Shown here piece after piece: positions 26,458 to 35,561 of a stretch of 64,000 bases of DNA. A program made the position numbers and the translations under genes. Below the pieces are notes generated by a model, which was not told the DNA's origin, searched no databases, and saw nothing but the letters and a program-made list of their open reading frames with translations. Every line of letters starts with the position of its first letter. Position 1 is the stretch's first letter. The DNA is from JBGPGW01 sp046349515 (GTDB taxonomy: Bacteria; Pseudomonadota; Alphaproteobacteria; CADEGL01): the NCBI GenBank assembly GCA_046349515.1, contig JAXMCE010000013.1:1-64000 (forward strand). The letters are read 5' to 3'.

Positions 26458-26530
26458 TCCCGGCTCCCATCCATGGCACCCGGGAATTGTCGCCTTGCGG
26501 CGCGGCCATGCCAAGGGCCGCGCCCGCCGC

Positions 26531-27376
26531 TCATGGCCGGGCGACGCTCACGCGGAGGAAGTTGGCGGTGATCGAGGTCGTGCCCGGAGACTTGCTCTGG
26601 TTCTGGCTTTCGAAGAGCGCCACCAGTTCCTTCTGGAGCTCGCCCGCCTTGCCGTTCTTCTCCGCCGCGTCGAAGGCGTTCATCGACGGGCCGTAGTACT
26701 GGCGGAACGTGTCGACAAACGCGCTCGGCGTGCCCGGGAAGTTGAACGTGTAGGTATCGCGCACGCACGAGACCTTCTCTTTCGGCACGCCCGCCGCGGC
26801 GAATCGCTCGACGACATTGTCCTCGACGCCCCAGGTCATGGGGCTGACGAAGCCCGCGGGCGGCGGCGGCGAATAGGCCGAGCTGATCTTGAGGATCTGG
26901 GCCACGAGCGTCGGGTCGTTGGGGATCCAGTTGCCCATGACGATACGCCCGCCCGGGCGGCAGACGCGCACCATCTCCTTGGCGACATCGAAGGGCTTGG
27001 GCGCGAACATGGCGCCGAAGATGCTGACGACCACGTCGAAGGTTCCGTCCTTCTGCCCGTGGAGTTCGATCGCATTCCCCTCCTCGAAGCGGAGATTGGC
27101 GAGCCCTGCCTCCTTGGCGCGCCGATTGCCGGCGTCCACCAGGTTGCGCGCGATGTCGACCCCCAGCACATCCGCACCCCGCCGCGCCGCCGGCAGCGCC
27201 GTCGTCCCGTCCCCGCAGCCGAGGTCGAGGATTTTCTGGCCGCGCGCGATGCCGATCCGATCGACGAGCGCCTCGCCGCTTTCCCGCATGCTCATCGCGA
27301 TGCGCGTGAAGTCGCCCTTCTCCCAAAGGGCCTTGTTCGGATTCACGGGAGCCAGGTTCTCGAGATTCGCGTTCAT
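26531..27376 (-). CDS. Class I SAM-dependent methyltransferase
   Basis: 281 residues. Motif I LDLGCGDGTTALPAARRG, motif II-like GVDIARNL and motif post-I RFEEGNA, then FDVVVSIFGAMFAP identify a Rossmann-fold methyltransferase of the UbiE/ArsM-like group. The substrate is unknown. The start is set by AAGGTGG 7 bases upstream. It precedes the flavin monooxygenase by 73 bp on the same strand. Confidence 0.88.
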   Translation of the reverse strand: MNANLENLAPVNPNKALWEKGDFTRIAMSMRESGEALVDRIGIARGQKILDLGCGDGTTALPAARRGADVLGVDIARNLVDAGNRRAKEAGLANLRFEEGNAIELHGQKDGTFDVVVSIFGAMFAPKPFDVAKEMVRVCRPGGRIVMGNWIPNDPTLVAQILKISSAYSPPPPAGFVSPMTWGVEDNVVERFAAAGVPKEKVSCVRDTYTFNFPGTPSAFVDTFRQYYGPSMNAFDAAEKNGKAGELQKELVALFESQNQSKSPGTTSITANFLRVSVARP

Positions 27377-27534
27377 GGGGTTCCACCTTGTTCTGCAAAC
27401 ACCGAATTGAAGCCTTGATTCGTCCCAGGCACTGGATCGGTCGAGGCCGATGCAAGATGATGCCCGCTCGATAGCCGAGAACATCGCTGCGGGCAATTCT
27501 CTCCGCGCGCCGATTCGAGGCGATCGGGCCACTT

Positions 27535-27996
27535 TCATCGCTTGCGGCGATGATTCCACGGCAATTCAAACGCTCCCGACCACACGCCCCGCTGCGCCGT
27601 GCGCGCCTCGTCCTCGACCTCGACATAGTCCATCGCGTAGCGGCGATCGGCGACGGCCCAGCCTTCGGCCACGAGCCAGGCGCCCAGCTCCTCCTCGCCC
27701 ACGAAGCAGACGGCCAGGGTACGCTGGGCGCGGTCGGTGCCGCGCGCCTCGCACGCGACGGACCGGCCAGCGATCTTGCGGCGCAAGGCCGAGACCGCCG
27801 CCATGCCGCAGGGCCAGCGCTGGCCCGCGCGCTCGCAAGACTGGTCGCGATCGGGGGCGGCGATGCCGTAAAGGCCGATGCGCGTCTTGCCGATCGCGAT
27901 GGTGTCGCCATCGATCACCTGCGCGAGGCCCGCGAGGTCCGGGGGCGGCTCGGGCAGGCTTGCGGCCAGCACGGCAAGAGCAATCAGGCGGTACAC
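27535..27996 (-). CDS. Exported thermonuclease (SNase-like) family protein
   Basis: 153 residues with a short signal-like N-terminus (MYRLIALAVLAASLP). The SNase core reads QVIDGDTIAIGKTRIGLYGIAAPD, the Asp and Arg pattern of the nuclease active site, and later GAWLVAEGWA and ARTAQRGVWSG, which are family landmarks. It should cut DNA or RNA with Ca2+ outside the cell or in the periplasm. GTG start; the ribosome binding site is weak. Confidence 0.85.
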   Translation of the reverse strand: MYRLIALAVLAASLPEPPPDLAGLAQVIDGDTIAIGKTRIGLYGIAAPDRDQSCERAGQRWPCGMAAVSALRRKIAGRSVACEARGTDRAQRTLAVCFVGEEELGAWLVAEGWAVADRRYAMDYVEVEDEARTAQRGVWSGAFELPWNHRRKR

Positions 27997-28124
27997 GAAT
28001 CGTCTATCCTACACAGGGCGCGCACGCGCCAGCTTAGCCCCGGCGGCGGCGTCCGCCATGCTAAAGTCACTCCGCGACATTTGCTCCGCCAACCTCAGGG
28101 GCCGCGCCCGAGGAAGAGCCTGCC

Positions 28125-29222
28125 ATGGACATCAAAGCCGCCGTCTTGCGCAAGCTGCACGAGCCTCTCTCGATCGAGACGGTCGAGATCGACCGGCCGC
28201 GGGGGCGCGAGGTGCTCTTGCGCACCGTGGCATCGGGCGTCTGCCACAGCGATCTTCACATCATCGACGGGCTCAGCCGGTTCGCGCTCGACCGCCCCTA
28301 CGTCTTGGGCCATGAGGGCGCTGGGATCGTCGAGGCGGTCGGCCCCGAGGTGAGCGCCGTGCGGCCGGGCGACCATGTGGTCGCCTGCATCTCCGGCTTC
28401 TGCGGAAGCTGCGCCCAATGCCAGTCCGGCCACCCCAACCTCTGCACGGGCGGCATCGTCGCGCGGCCCGATTCCGAGCCGCCACGGCTCTCGCAACGGG
28501 GCCAGCCCATGAGGCCCTATCTCGGCGTCGCGAGCTTCGCCGAGCGCATGCTTCTTCACGAAAACTCGGTCGTGCGGATCGACCCCGAACTGCCGCTCGA
28601 CCGGGCGGCGCTCGTCGGCTGCGGCGTGCTCACGGGGGTCGGTGCGGCGCTCCGCACCTCAGGCCTCGAGCCGGGGCAGACCGTCGCGGTCTTCGGCTGC
28701 GGCGGAGTCGGGCTCTCGATTATCCAGGGGGCGCGCATCGGCGGCGCGCGCCAGATCATCGCCGTCGACATCCACGAGGAGAAGCTGGAACTCGCCCGGA
28801 GAATCGGCGCGACCCACGCGGTCGACGGCGCCAAGGACGACGCGGTCAAGGCGGTGCGCGCGCTCACGGGCGGCTCGGGTGTCGACCACGCCTTCGAGGC
28901 CGTGGGTCTCGCCGTCCTCGTGCGCCAGGCGATCGAGAGCCTCGCCATCCGCGGCACGGCCACCATCGTCGGCGTGCTGCCGCCCGATGCGCTCATCACC
29001 TTTCCCTGGATGGCCATCCGGCCCGAATGCCGCGTGCAGACCTCGCGCATGGGCTCGAACCGCTTCCGCAAGGACATTCCGCTCTATCTCGACTTCTACC
29101 GCCAGGGCCGGCTCATGCTGGACGAGAAGGTGACGAAGCGGTCGCGCCTCGAGGACATCAACGAGGCATTCCGTGCCATGCGGGCGGGCGAAGGCGCCCG
29201 AACCGTTCTCACCTTTACCTGA
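28125..29222 (+). CDS. Zinc-dependent alcohol dehydrogenase
   Basis: 365 residues, MDR family, class III-like fold. Catalytic zinc ligands are C40 (GVCHSD) and H63 (GHEGAG). The structural zinc site C93, C96, C99, C107 is complete, and the Rossmann motif FGCGGVGLSIIQG is present. Enzymes of this group oxidise primary alcohols or glutathione adducts with NAD. It is followed 101 bp later by a ThDP-dependent enzyme on the same strand. Confidence 0.93.
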   Translation: MDIKAAVLRKLHEPLSIETVEIDRPRGREVLLRTVASGVCHSDLHIIDGLSRFALDRPYVLGHEGAGIVEAVGPEVSAVRPGDHVVACISGFCGSCAQCQSGHPNLCTGGIVARPDSEPPRLSQRGQPMRPYLGVASFAERMLLHENSVVRIDPELPLDRAALVGCGVLTGVGAALRTSGLEPGQTVAVFGCGGVGLSIIQGARIGGARQIIAVDIHEEKLELARRIGATHAVDGAKDDAVKAVRALTGGSGVDHAFEAVGLAVLVRQAIESLAIRGTATIVGVLPPDALITFPWMAIRPECRVQTSRMGSNRFRKDIPLYLDFYRQGRLMLDEKVTKRSRLEDINEAFRAMRAGEGARTVLTFT

Positions 29223-29323
29223 CGCCGTACTATCGGCCCGCTACGGTCGTGATGCGCGCGGTGGAGCGGCCGCGGGCCATGCACTAAGATCGTCCACCGA
29301 CCACGCACCGAGGACCGATCCCG

Positions 29324-30997
29324 ATGGCGACCGACTACACGGTGAGCGACCTCATCGCCGACTTTCTCGTCCGCTGCGAGGTCGAGACGGTGTTCGGCAT
29401 CGTCTCCGTCCACAACATCCCGATGCTCGATTCGATCTCGCGCGGCAACCGCATCCGCTACGTCATGACGCGCGGCGAGCACGGCGCCGGCCACATGGCC
29501 GACGGCTACGGCCGCGCGTCGGGCAAATTGGGCGTCCTCTTCACGAGCACGGGGCCTGGTGCTGCCAATGCGGTCGGTGGGCTCATCGAGGCGCGCTTCG
29601 CGAGCACGCCCATCCTCCACATCACGGGCCAGACCTCGACCAAGTTCATGGAACGCGGCATGGGCACCGTGCACGACATCCCGAACCAGCGCGGACTCAT
29701 GGCCGCCGCGGGCAAGACCGCTTACACGATCACGACCCCGGGTGACGCCTACGCGATCCTTCGCGAGGCGGTGGCGGAGGCGACGAGCGTCCCCCGCGGG
29801 CCCGTCACGGTCGAGGTGCCGATCGACGTGCAGCGGAGCGCAGTCGCGCGGCCCGCGAGTCTTGACGCTTACGAGTTGCCGCGCTTCCCGCCGCTCCGCC
29901 CTTCGGAGGCGGAGATGGCCGCCCTCGTCGAGATCGTGGCCGGCTCGAAGCGCCCCGTGCTCTGGTTGGGCCGCGGTGCCGCGGGTGCCGGCCGGCCGGC
30001 CGAGGCGCTCCTCGCCATGGGCGTCGGCATGGTCACGAGCTGGGCCGGGCGCGGCGTCGTCTCCGAGGACCATCCCCAGAATCTCGGCGCGCTCAACGGC
30101 GGCGGGCACGAGCTCATCGAGAAATTCTACGAGACGGTCGACCTCATGCTCGTCGCGGGCTCGCGCGTGCGCGGGCACGAGACCCAGGATTTCTCCGCGC
30201 GGCTGCCGAAACGCATGGTCCAGATCGACGTCGACCCCCGCGCGGACGGGCGCACCTTCGCCAATGCCGGCTTCGTCAACGGCGATGCGTGCCTCGTGCT
30301 CGAGGAGTTGGTCCAGCGGCTCAAGGGGCGCTTCGCCGTCGAGCCGGGTTATCCCGAAGCGTTCAAGCGGCTCAAGGTCGACGCGCGCGAATCCTTCAAG
30401 CGGACGCTCGGCGCCTACGCGAGTTTCGCCGACCAGCTCGCGGCGGTGATGCCCAAGGACGCGATCTGGGCCCGCGACATCACCATCAACAACAGCACCT
30501 GGGGCAACAAGCTCCTGCCGCTCCGCGACACGACGACGAACATCTATCCGATCGGCGCGGGCATCGGCCAGGGCATGTGCCTCGGCATCGGCGCGGCGCT
30601 GGCGGCGAAGGGGCGGAAGACCATCGTCCTCATCGGCGACGGCGGCCTTGCCTTGAGTCTGCCCGAGCTGTGGACCGCGATCCAGGAGCAGCTCGACATC
30701 ACGATCATCGTCGCCAACGACAATGGCTACGGCGTCATCCGCCACATCCAGGACAAGGCGGCGGGCGGGCGGCGCCGGTTCGACACGCTTCTCTCGCCCG
30801 ATCTCGCGGAGCTTGCGAAAGTCGCGGGGCTGCCGTTCTGGCGCGTCTCGAAGAGCGGCGATTTCGGCGGCATGGTCGCGAAGGCGCTCGCGGTCCGCGG
30901 GCCCGCCATGGTCGAGATCGACATGCGGACGATCGGCGAGCATCCGCCCTATTTCCCGTACGCGCCCAAGGTGCCGGCCGAAGCCCCGGTCGGCTGA
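29324..30997 (+). CDS. Thiamine diphosphate-dependent enzyme, acetolactate-synthase type
   Basis: 557 residues. The N-terminal PP domain has MTRGEHGAGHMADGYGR with the catalytic Glu that activates ThDP. The ThDP-binding motif is IGDGGLALS...IVANDNGYG (GDG...NDN form). The middle domain is FAD- or nucleotide-binding-like (VLWLGRGAAGAGRP). Family members include acetolactate synthase, oxalyl-CoA and benzoylformate decarboxylases and sulfoacetaldehyde acetyltransferase; none can be chosen by eye. No small regulatory subunit is present, which argues against biosynthetic acetolactate synthase. Confidence 0.88.
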   Translation: MATDYTVSDLIADFLVRCEVETVFGIVSVHNIPMLDSISRGNRIRYVMTRGEHGAGHMADGYGRASGKLGVLFTSTGPGAANAVGGLIEARFASTPILHITGQTSTKFMERGMGTVHDIPNQRGLMAAAGKTAYTITTPGDAYAILREAVAEATSVPRGPVTVEVPIDVQRSAVARPASLDAYELPRFPPLRPSEAEMAALVEIVAGSKRPVLWLGRGAAGAGRPAEALLAMGVGMVTSWAGRGVVSEDHPQNLGALNGGGHELIEKFYETVDLMLVAGSRVRGHETQDFSARLPKRMVQIDVDPRADGRTFANAGFVNGDACLVLEELVQRLKGRFAVEPGYPEAFKRLKVDARESFKRTLGAYASFADQLAAVMPKDAIWARDITINNSTWGNKLLPLRDTTTNIYPIGAGIGQGMCLGIGAALAAKGRKTIVLIGDGGLALSLPELWTAIQEQLDITIIVANDNGYGVIRHIQDKAAGGRRRFDTLLSPDLAELAKVAGLPFWRVSKSGDFGGMVAKALAVRGPAMVEIDMRTIGEHPPYFPYAPKVPAEAPVG

Positions 30998-31117
30998 GCG
31001 CGCGCCGATCGGCCCCGCCTGCAGCGCCTCGATACCGTCGCGGCGGCAGCGGACCCCGAAACGATCTATTGCCCCCACGCCGATCCCGCTAGACTGCCGG
31101 CCAGCGGGGGATCTGGC

Positions 31118-32395
31118 GTGGCAGCATTGACGGATCATGCGCCCGGACGCATGGCGGGATTGGTTCTCGCCCTGTGCCTGGCCGCTTCGATGGGGCGAGG
31201 GGCCGTGGCCGAGGACGGGCCGCCACCCGGAATCCACCCCTATCTCATGATCGAGACGTCGCCGACCAAGTCGTCCGCCAACTTCACGCATCCGAAATCG
31301 GCCCAGGACGTCCAGCTCCTCAATCCCAACCAGCGCTCCTACCAGGGCGGGACGCTCGGCTTCGACTGGGGCGAGAACTGGGGTTTCGAGTTCGCGGTCG
31401 ATGCGACCGAGACCGACCTCGAGGCGCCGGGCCTCACCGTCGGACGACTCTCCGAATACGGCATGTGGACCTTCGTGCCGCAGTTCCGCTTCCGCTATCC
31501 GATCAAGGAATTGCGCCTCCAACCTTACGCGATCGTGGGGGCCGGCCTCGGTTATGGCGGAGCGCATGCGCGCAACCCCGAGGGCACCCTCACCGTCAAC
31601 AAGGCGCAGGACACCTCCTTCGTCGGCGTGGTCGGCCTCGGCATGGAATACTTCCTCTCGGAGAACATCGCCCTCGGCTTCGAGACCAAGTACCGCTACC
31701 TCTACCGGACGGACGTCGAGGTGGCCGGCCGCACGCAGCACCTGAACCTCGATTCGCTCGTCTATGGCTTCGCCATGCGCATGTATCTGGACGGCGGGCC
31801 CGGCGCCACGGCGCCGACCTGGCTGCCCACGAAACCCGCCGACAGCGGCGAGCTTCGCGGTTACATCGCGTTCCGCTACGGCGTCGACTTCATCACGAAC
31901 ACCGACGCCAATCCCGGCATTACCACGAATTCCTTCAATCATCCGCTGTTCTCGACCGCGGTCGGCTTCAACTTCGGCAAGTATTGGGGCGCCGAGCTCG
32001 CGCTCGACACGGCCAAGACCGACGTCGACGCGCCCGACTTCGGCCGCGTCGGCGAATACCGTTTCATCATGGGGCTCGCGCAGCTCCGCCTGCGCTACCC
32101 CGTCATGGAGGACAGGCTCTCGCCCTATATCATCGTGGGCGGCGGGCTCGGCTACGGCGAGTTCAACGACCGGCGCGTCTCCGCCAGCGCCTTCAAGATC
32201 GGCGGCAAGGGCACGAGCCCCATCGCCGCGGCGGGCGCGGGCTTCGACTACTTCATCGCCCGCAACATGTCGGTCGGGCTCGAGGCCAAGCGCGTGTTCT
32301 TCTACGAGCCCAACTTGATGCTCAACGACCAGACGACCAAGTTCAAGATCGATCCCGTGCTCCTCTCGGCCGGCATCCGGCTCTACTTCCCGTAA
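31118..32395 (+). CDS. Outer-membrane protein with two tandem beta-barrel repeats
   Basis: 425 residues with a signal peptide to about residue 36. Two homologous halves follow, about 40-225 and 245-425. Each has an HPYLMIE or YIAFRYG start, WGFEFAVD or WGAELALD strands, then QFRFRYP or QLRLRYP, an RLQPYAIVGAGLGYG or RLSPYIIVGGGLGYG hairpin, and a last strand. Alternating hydrophobic residues fit small outer-membrane barrels of the OmpW/opacity type. A GTG start is used, with GGGGG 7-11 bases upstream. A two-barrel protein of this form is uncommon. Confidence 0.7.
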   Translation: MAALTDHAPGRMAGLVLALCLAASMGRGAVAEDGPPPGIHPYLMIETSPTKSSANFTHPKSAQDVQLLNPNQRSYQGGTLGFDWGENWGFEFAVDATETDLEAPGLTVGRLSEYGMWTFVPQFRFRYPIKELRLQPYAIVGAGLGYGGAHARNPEGTLTVNKAQDTSFVGVVGLGMEYFLSENIALGFETKYRYLYRTDVEVAGRTQHLNLDSLVYGFAMRMYLDGGPGATAPTWLPTKPADSGELRGYIAFRYGVDFITNTDANPGITTNSFNHPLFSTAVGFNFGKYWGAELALDTAKTDVDAPDFGRVGEYRFIMGLAQLRLRYPVMEDRLSPYIIVGGGLGYGEFNDRRVSASAFKIGGKGTSPIAAAGAGFDYFIARNMSVGLEAKRVFFYEPNLMLNDQTTKFKIDPVLLSAGIRLYFP

Positions 32396-32540
32396 CGGAC
32401 AAGCGGTCGCTCCCTAGCGCGAGCGCCCTCCCCGCGGACGAATGCGCGGGCGGTACGCGCCCGTCCAATTTCGCGCCCGCCGGAAAATCGCCTATCCTCC
32501 GCCCGATTCCCCACCATCGTTTCGCGCGAGGACGGACGCC

Positions 32541-33077
32541 ATGGCCAACGAGCATCGGAACCGGATCCATCTGAGCCCCGAGGACCAGAAACATTTGCGC
32601 GAGCTGCGCGCGCAAAGGCCCGCGCGCTACACGCCGCGCCGCATGCTTTCGCGGGGCGCGCGCCTCGCCGACTGGGTGGCCGCGACCGTCGGGTCCTGGC
32701 GCTTCATCATCATCCAGAGCATCATCCTGGCGATCTGGATCGTCATCAACATCCATGGCTACTTCGCCCATTGGGATCCCTATCCGTTCATCCTGTTGAA
32801 TCTGATGCTCTCGTTCCAGGCCGCCTATGCTGCGCCCATCATCATGATGAGCCAGAACCGCCAGGCCGCGATCGACCGCCGCCACGCCGAGCACGACTAC
32901 CGGATCAACGTGAAGGCCGAGCTCGAGATCGAGCTCCTTCACAGCAAGATCGACGCGCTCCGCGAGCAGGAAGTCGTGAAGCTGACCCGGATCATCGAGC
33001 GCCTGACTTCCCACCTCGCCCCCGACCTGATCGTCAAGGTCGAGGCGGAGGATGGCGGGGCGCCGAGCCCAGCGTGA
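32541..33077 (+). CDS. DUF1003 membrane protein
   Basis: 178 residues. Two transmembrane helices lie in the DUF1003 core (GSWRFIIIQSIILAIWIVINI and PFILLNLMLSFQAAYAAPIIMM), with the conserved DWVAATVGSW ahead and a charged C-terminal coil after (AELEIELLHSKIDAL). The function of the family is unknown; it is often next to transport or stress genes. The last codons run into a 16-bp tandem repeat. Confidence 0.88.
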   Translation: MANEHRNRIHLSPEDQKHLRELRAQRPARYTPRRMLSRGARLADWVAATVGSWRFIIIQSIILAIWIVINIHGYFAHWDPYPFILLNLMLSFQAAYAAPIIMMSQNRQAAIDRRHAEHDYRINVKAELEIELLHSKIDALREQEVVKLTRIIERLTSHLAPDLIVKVEAEDGGAPSPA

Positions 33078-33131
33078 GATGAACCCAGCGTGAGATGAAC
33101 CCAGCGTGAGATGAACCCAGCGTGAGATGAA
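33068..33131. repeat. Four perfect 16-bp tandem repeats at a stop codon
   Basis: The unit CCCAGCGTGAGATGAA occurs four times without change, starting inside the last codons of the DUF1003 gene. The first copy contains that gene's TGA stop. Because 16 is not a multiple of 3, the TGAs at 33075, 33091, 33107 and 33123 fall in all three reading frames. The array sits in the convergent junction with the malate/lactate dehydrogenase gene. Confidence 0.92.
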
Positions 33132-33158
33132 CGATGCGGGCGAATCCGACGTCGGCGG

Positions 33159-34175
33159 TCAGCGACGGACGAGAAGCGCCTGTGCCGCCTCATAGAGCCC
33201 GGCATCGACGGTAATGCCCTCTCGCAGAGACGTTTCGCGCTGGGCGTGGCGCCGGTCGCCGGGCACCCGCTCCGCCCCGCTTGCGTGCAGGCGTTCGTAG
33301 ATCATCGCCGTGCGCTCTGCGAAGCCCTCGCCCGCCGTGTGCGCGGGGTCGATCAGCATCATGAACTGCCCTGCATGGGAGGTCTCGGCGCCGGGGAACT
33401 GCTTTGAGACGTCCTCGTAGCCGAGCCGTCCGCCCGTCAGCGCCGCCGCCAGCACCTCGATCATGAGCGCGATGTTGTGGCCCTTGTAGCCGCCGAACGA
33501 AAGGATCGCGCCGTCATCCAGCACGGCCTTGGGATCGGTCGTGCGCTTGCCCTCCTTGTCGAACGCGATGCCCTCGGGAAGACGCTCGCCGCGCCGCGCC
33601 GCGATCATCACGTCGCCGAAGGAGCGGACGCTCGAGGCCTGGTCCCACACGATGGGGGGCCCGCCGGCCCGCGGGCACGCGAAGCCCATGGGGCTCGTCC
33701 CCAGCACTTTCCGCGCGCCGGGGCCGGGCGCGATGAGGCTTCGCGTGTTGACACAGGTGAGCGCCACGAACCCGGCCTCGGCCATGGGCTCGACGTCGAG
33801 ATAGAGCGAGGAGAAGTGGTGGGTGTTGTGGAGCGCGGCCATGGCGATGCCCTGCGCGCGCGCCTTCGCCATCAGCCGCTCGCGGCAGGCGGCCAGCGCG
33901 ATCTGCGCGAAGCCGTTGTCGCCGTCGACCGCGACGACGCCCGGTGCCGCGTCCCGCACCTTGGGCACCGCGCGCGGATTCATGTAACCGCTCTTCATCG
34001 TCGAGGCATAGCCGGGCAGGCGCACGAGGCCGTGGCTCTTCACCCCGTCGCGCTCCGCCGCGACGACGAGCGAAGCGATGATCCCCGTCGCATCGGGAGC
34101 GAGGCCGTGCGTCTCGAGGACGCGCGCGACGAGCGCGGTCAGGTCTTCGATTGAAACGGTGATGGTGGCGGACAT
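33159..34175 (-). CDS. Type-2 malate/L-lactate dehydrogenase family oxidoreductase
   Basis: 338 residues of the Ldh_2 family, an NAD(P)-dependent fold unrelated to classical MDH. Visible signatures are DGVKSHGLVRLPGYA (near the N-terminus, with the conserved His), AVDGDNGFAQIA, HNTHHFSSL and ILSFGGYKGHNIALMIEVLA. Members reduce or oxidise 2-keto acids, ureidoglycolate, delta-1-piperideine-2-carboxylate and similar substrates. The gene is alone on its strand. Confidence 0.9.
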   Translation of the reverse strand: MSATITVSIEDLTALVARVLETHGLAPDATGIIASLVVAAERDGVKSHGLVRLPGYASTMKSGYMNPRAVPKVRDAAPGVVAVDGDNGFAQIALAACRERLMAKARAQGIAMAALHNTHHFSSLYLDVEPMAEAGFVALTCVNTRSLIAPGPGARKVLGTSPMGFACPRAGGPPIVWDQASSVRSFGDVMIAARRGERLPEGIAFDKEGKRTTDPKAVLDDGAILSFGGYKGHNIALMIEVLAAALTGGRLGYEDVSKQFPGAETSHAGQFMMLIDPAHTAGEGFAERTAMIYERLHASGAERVPGDRRHAQRETSLREGITVDAGLYEAAQALLVRR

Positions 34176-34456
34176 GGTGAAGGAACGGGCTCCTCCGTGG
34201 CAAACCGGCGAGTGCGCCCTGTCGGCACCTGCCGCAACCGCCCGAGAACATCAGAAGGCGGCCTGCGCGGTCAACACGCGCGTTTCCGCGCCCGGCCCGG
34301 GAAAGCATCGGGGCCGGTCCAGCGCGGGTGCCTCTCTTGCCCGCCCCACCCCCTTGCACTAGGGTTTCGACACAGATGGGAACGGCCCGGTCCGTGCGGG
34401 AAATGTCCGATACGGCGACCAGGATAAATGCCGCTTCCGCGAGGGAGGATACGTCA

Positions 34457-35488
34457 ATGAAGAGAGTGCTGTTGATCGGCGCGGCCGTCCTGGCCGCGGT
34501 CGCGTGGAAGGCGGCGTCCGCCGAGGACGTGGTGACCTTCTCGTCCTGGGGCGGGGCCTATCAGGACGCCGAGACGAAGGCGTTCATCGAGCCCGCCGAG
34601 AAGAAGCTCGGCATCAAGGTCAAGCAGGACAATCTGAACGGCTTGGCGCCGGTGAAGAGCCAGGTCGTCAGCGGCAAGGTGTTCTGGGATCTCGTCGATC
34701 TCGGCGTCACCGACTGCGAGCGCGGCGCCAACGACGGCATCTTCACGGACCTCGACTACAAGCTGATCCCGGCTGCCAAGGATCTGCCCAAGGCATCCGT
34801 CAACAAGAGCTGGATCGGTCTTCTCTCCTTCTCGACCGTGATCGCGTGGAACGGCGACATCGTGAAAGGCGAAGGGCCCAAGAACTGGGCCGAGTTCTTC
34901 GACACGAAGAAATTCCCGGGCAAGCGCGCCATGCGCAACCTCGCGCGCGAGTCGCTCGAGCAGGCCCTCATGGCCGACGGCGTGCCGCCCGACAAGCTCT
35001 ATCCGCTCGACGTGGACCGCGCCTACAAGAAGCTCGAGCAGCTGAAGCCCAACCTCGTGTTCTGGACCTCGGGTGGACAGTCGGCGCAGATGCTCAAGGA
35101 CGGCGAGGCGGAATACGTCGCGATCTGGAACGGCCGTGCGGCCGCCCTCACCAAGGAAGGCGTCAAGGTCAAGATGCACTACAACCAGGCGCTGTTCCTG
35201 ACCGAGTGCCTCGCCGTGCCGAAGGGCGCGCCCAATCCGCAGGGCGCCATGAAGCTCATCAACGAGATGCTTCTCCCGGAGCCGCAGGCGAATCTCACGA
35301 AGTACATCGACTACGGCCCGATCAATCCGAAGGCGTATCAGACCGGCATCATCACGCCGGAGATCGCGAAGACCCTCAACTCCTATCCCGAGAACATGAA
35401 GACCCAAGCGGTCATCAATCCGGAGTGGTGGTCGACCCCGGCCGGCGAGGCTGCCCTCGCGCGCTGGGCCAATTTCGTCGGCAAGTAG
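34457..35488 (+). CDS. ABC transporter substrate-binding protein (spermidine/putrescine type)
   Basis: 343 residues with a signal peptide to about residue 22 (AASAED). VVTFSSWGGAYQDAE matches the N-terminal lobe of PotD-like binding proteins, and the protein ends NPEWWSTPAGEAALARWANFVGK. It binds its ligand, perhaps a polyamine or another small cation, in the periplasm for the transporter encoded on either side of a convergent junction. GGGAGGA before the ATG fixes the start. It has its own 280-bp upstream region. Confidence 0.92.
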   Translation: MKRVLLIGAAVLAAVAWKAASAEDVVTFSSWGGAYQDAETKAFIEPAEKKLGIKVKQDNLNGLAPVKSQVVSGKVFWDLVDLGVTDCERGANDGIFTDLDYKLIPAAKDLPKASVNKSWIGLLSFSTVIAWNGDIVKGEGPKNWAEFFDTKKFPGKRAMRNLARESLEQALMADGVPPDKLYPLDVDRAYKKLEQLKPNLVFWTSGGQSAQMLKDGEAEYVAIWNGRAAALTKEGVKVKMHYNQALFLTECLAVPKGAPNPQGAMKLINEMLLPEPQANLTKYIDYGPINPKAYQTGIITPEIAKTLNSYPENMKTQAVINPEWWSTPAGEAALARWANFVGK

Positions 35489-35496
35489 CGAGCCGT

Positions 35497-35528
35497 CGCG
35501 GGCGGCGGGAGCAATCCCCCCGCCCGCG
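35497..35528 (+). promoter_or_regulatory. Hairpin between binding-protein and ATPase genes
   Basis: The stem pairs CGCGGGCGG (35497-35505) with CCGCCCGCG (35520-35528), then after one C-C mismatch GGGA with TCCC, closed by a GCAA tetraloop of the GNRA class. It starts 8 bases after the binding-protein stop. There is no U tract, so it is more likely a 3' stabiliser or partial attenuator that keeps binding-protein mRNA high relative to the ATPase than a full terminator. Confidence 0.65.
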
Positions 35529-35561
35529 CCGCGCGTGCATTCGATTCCACCGGGGACGATC

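Noticed and set aside
29096..31942. Very long open frame (948 codons) on the minus strand opposite the ThDP enzyme gene
   Set aside because: It is the antisense frame of high-G+C coding DNA; the plus strand holds clear ThDP and membrane-protein motifs, and the frame has no recognisable domain.
33068..33131. CRISPR array
   Set aside because: Repeats are directly adjacent 16-bp units without spacers.
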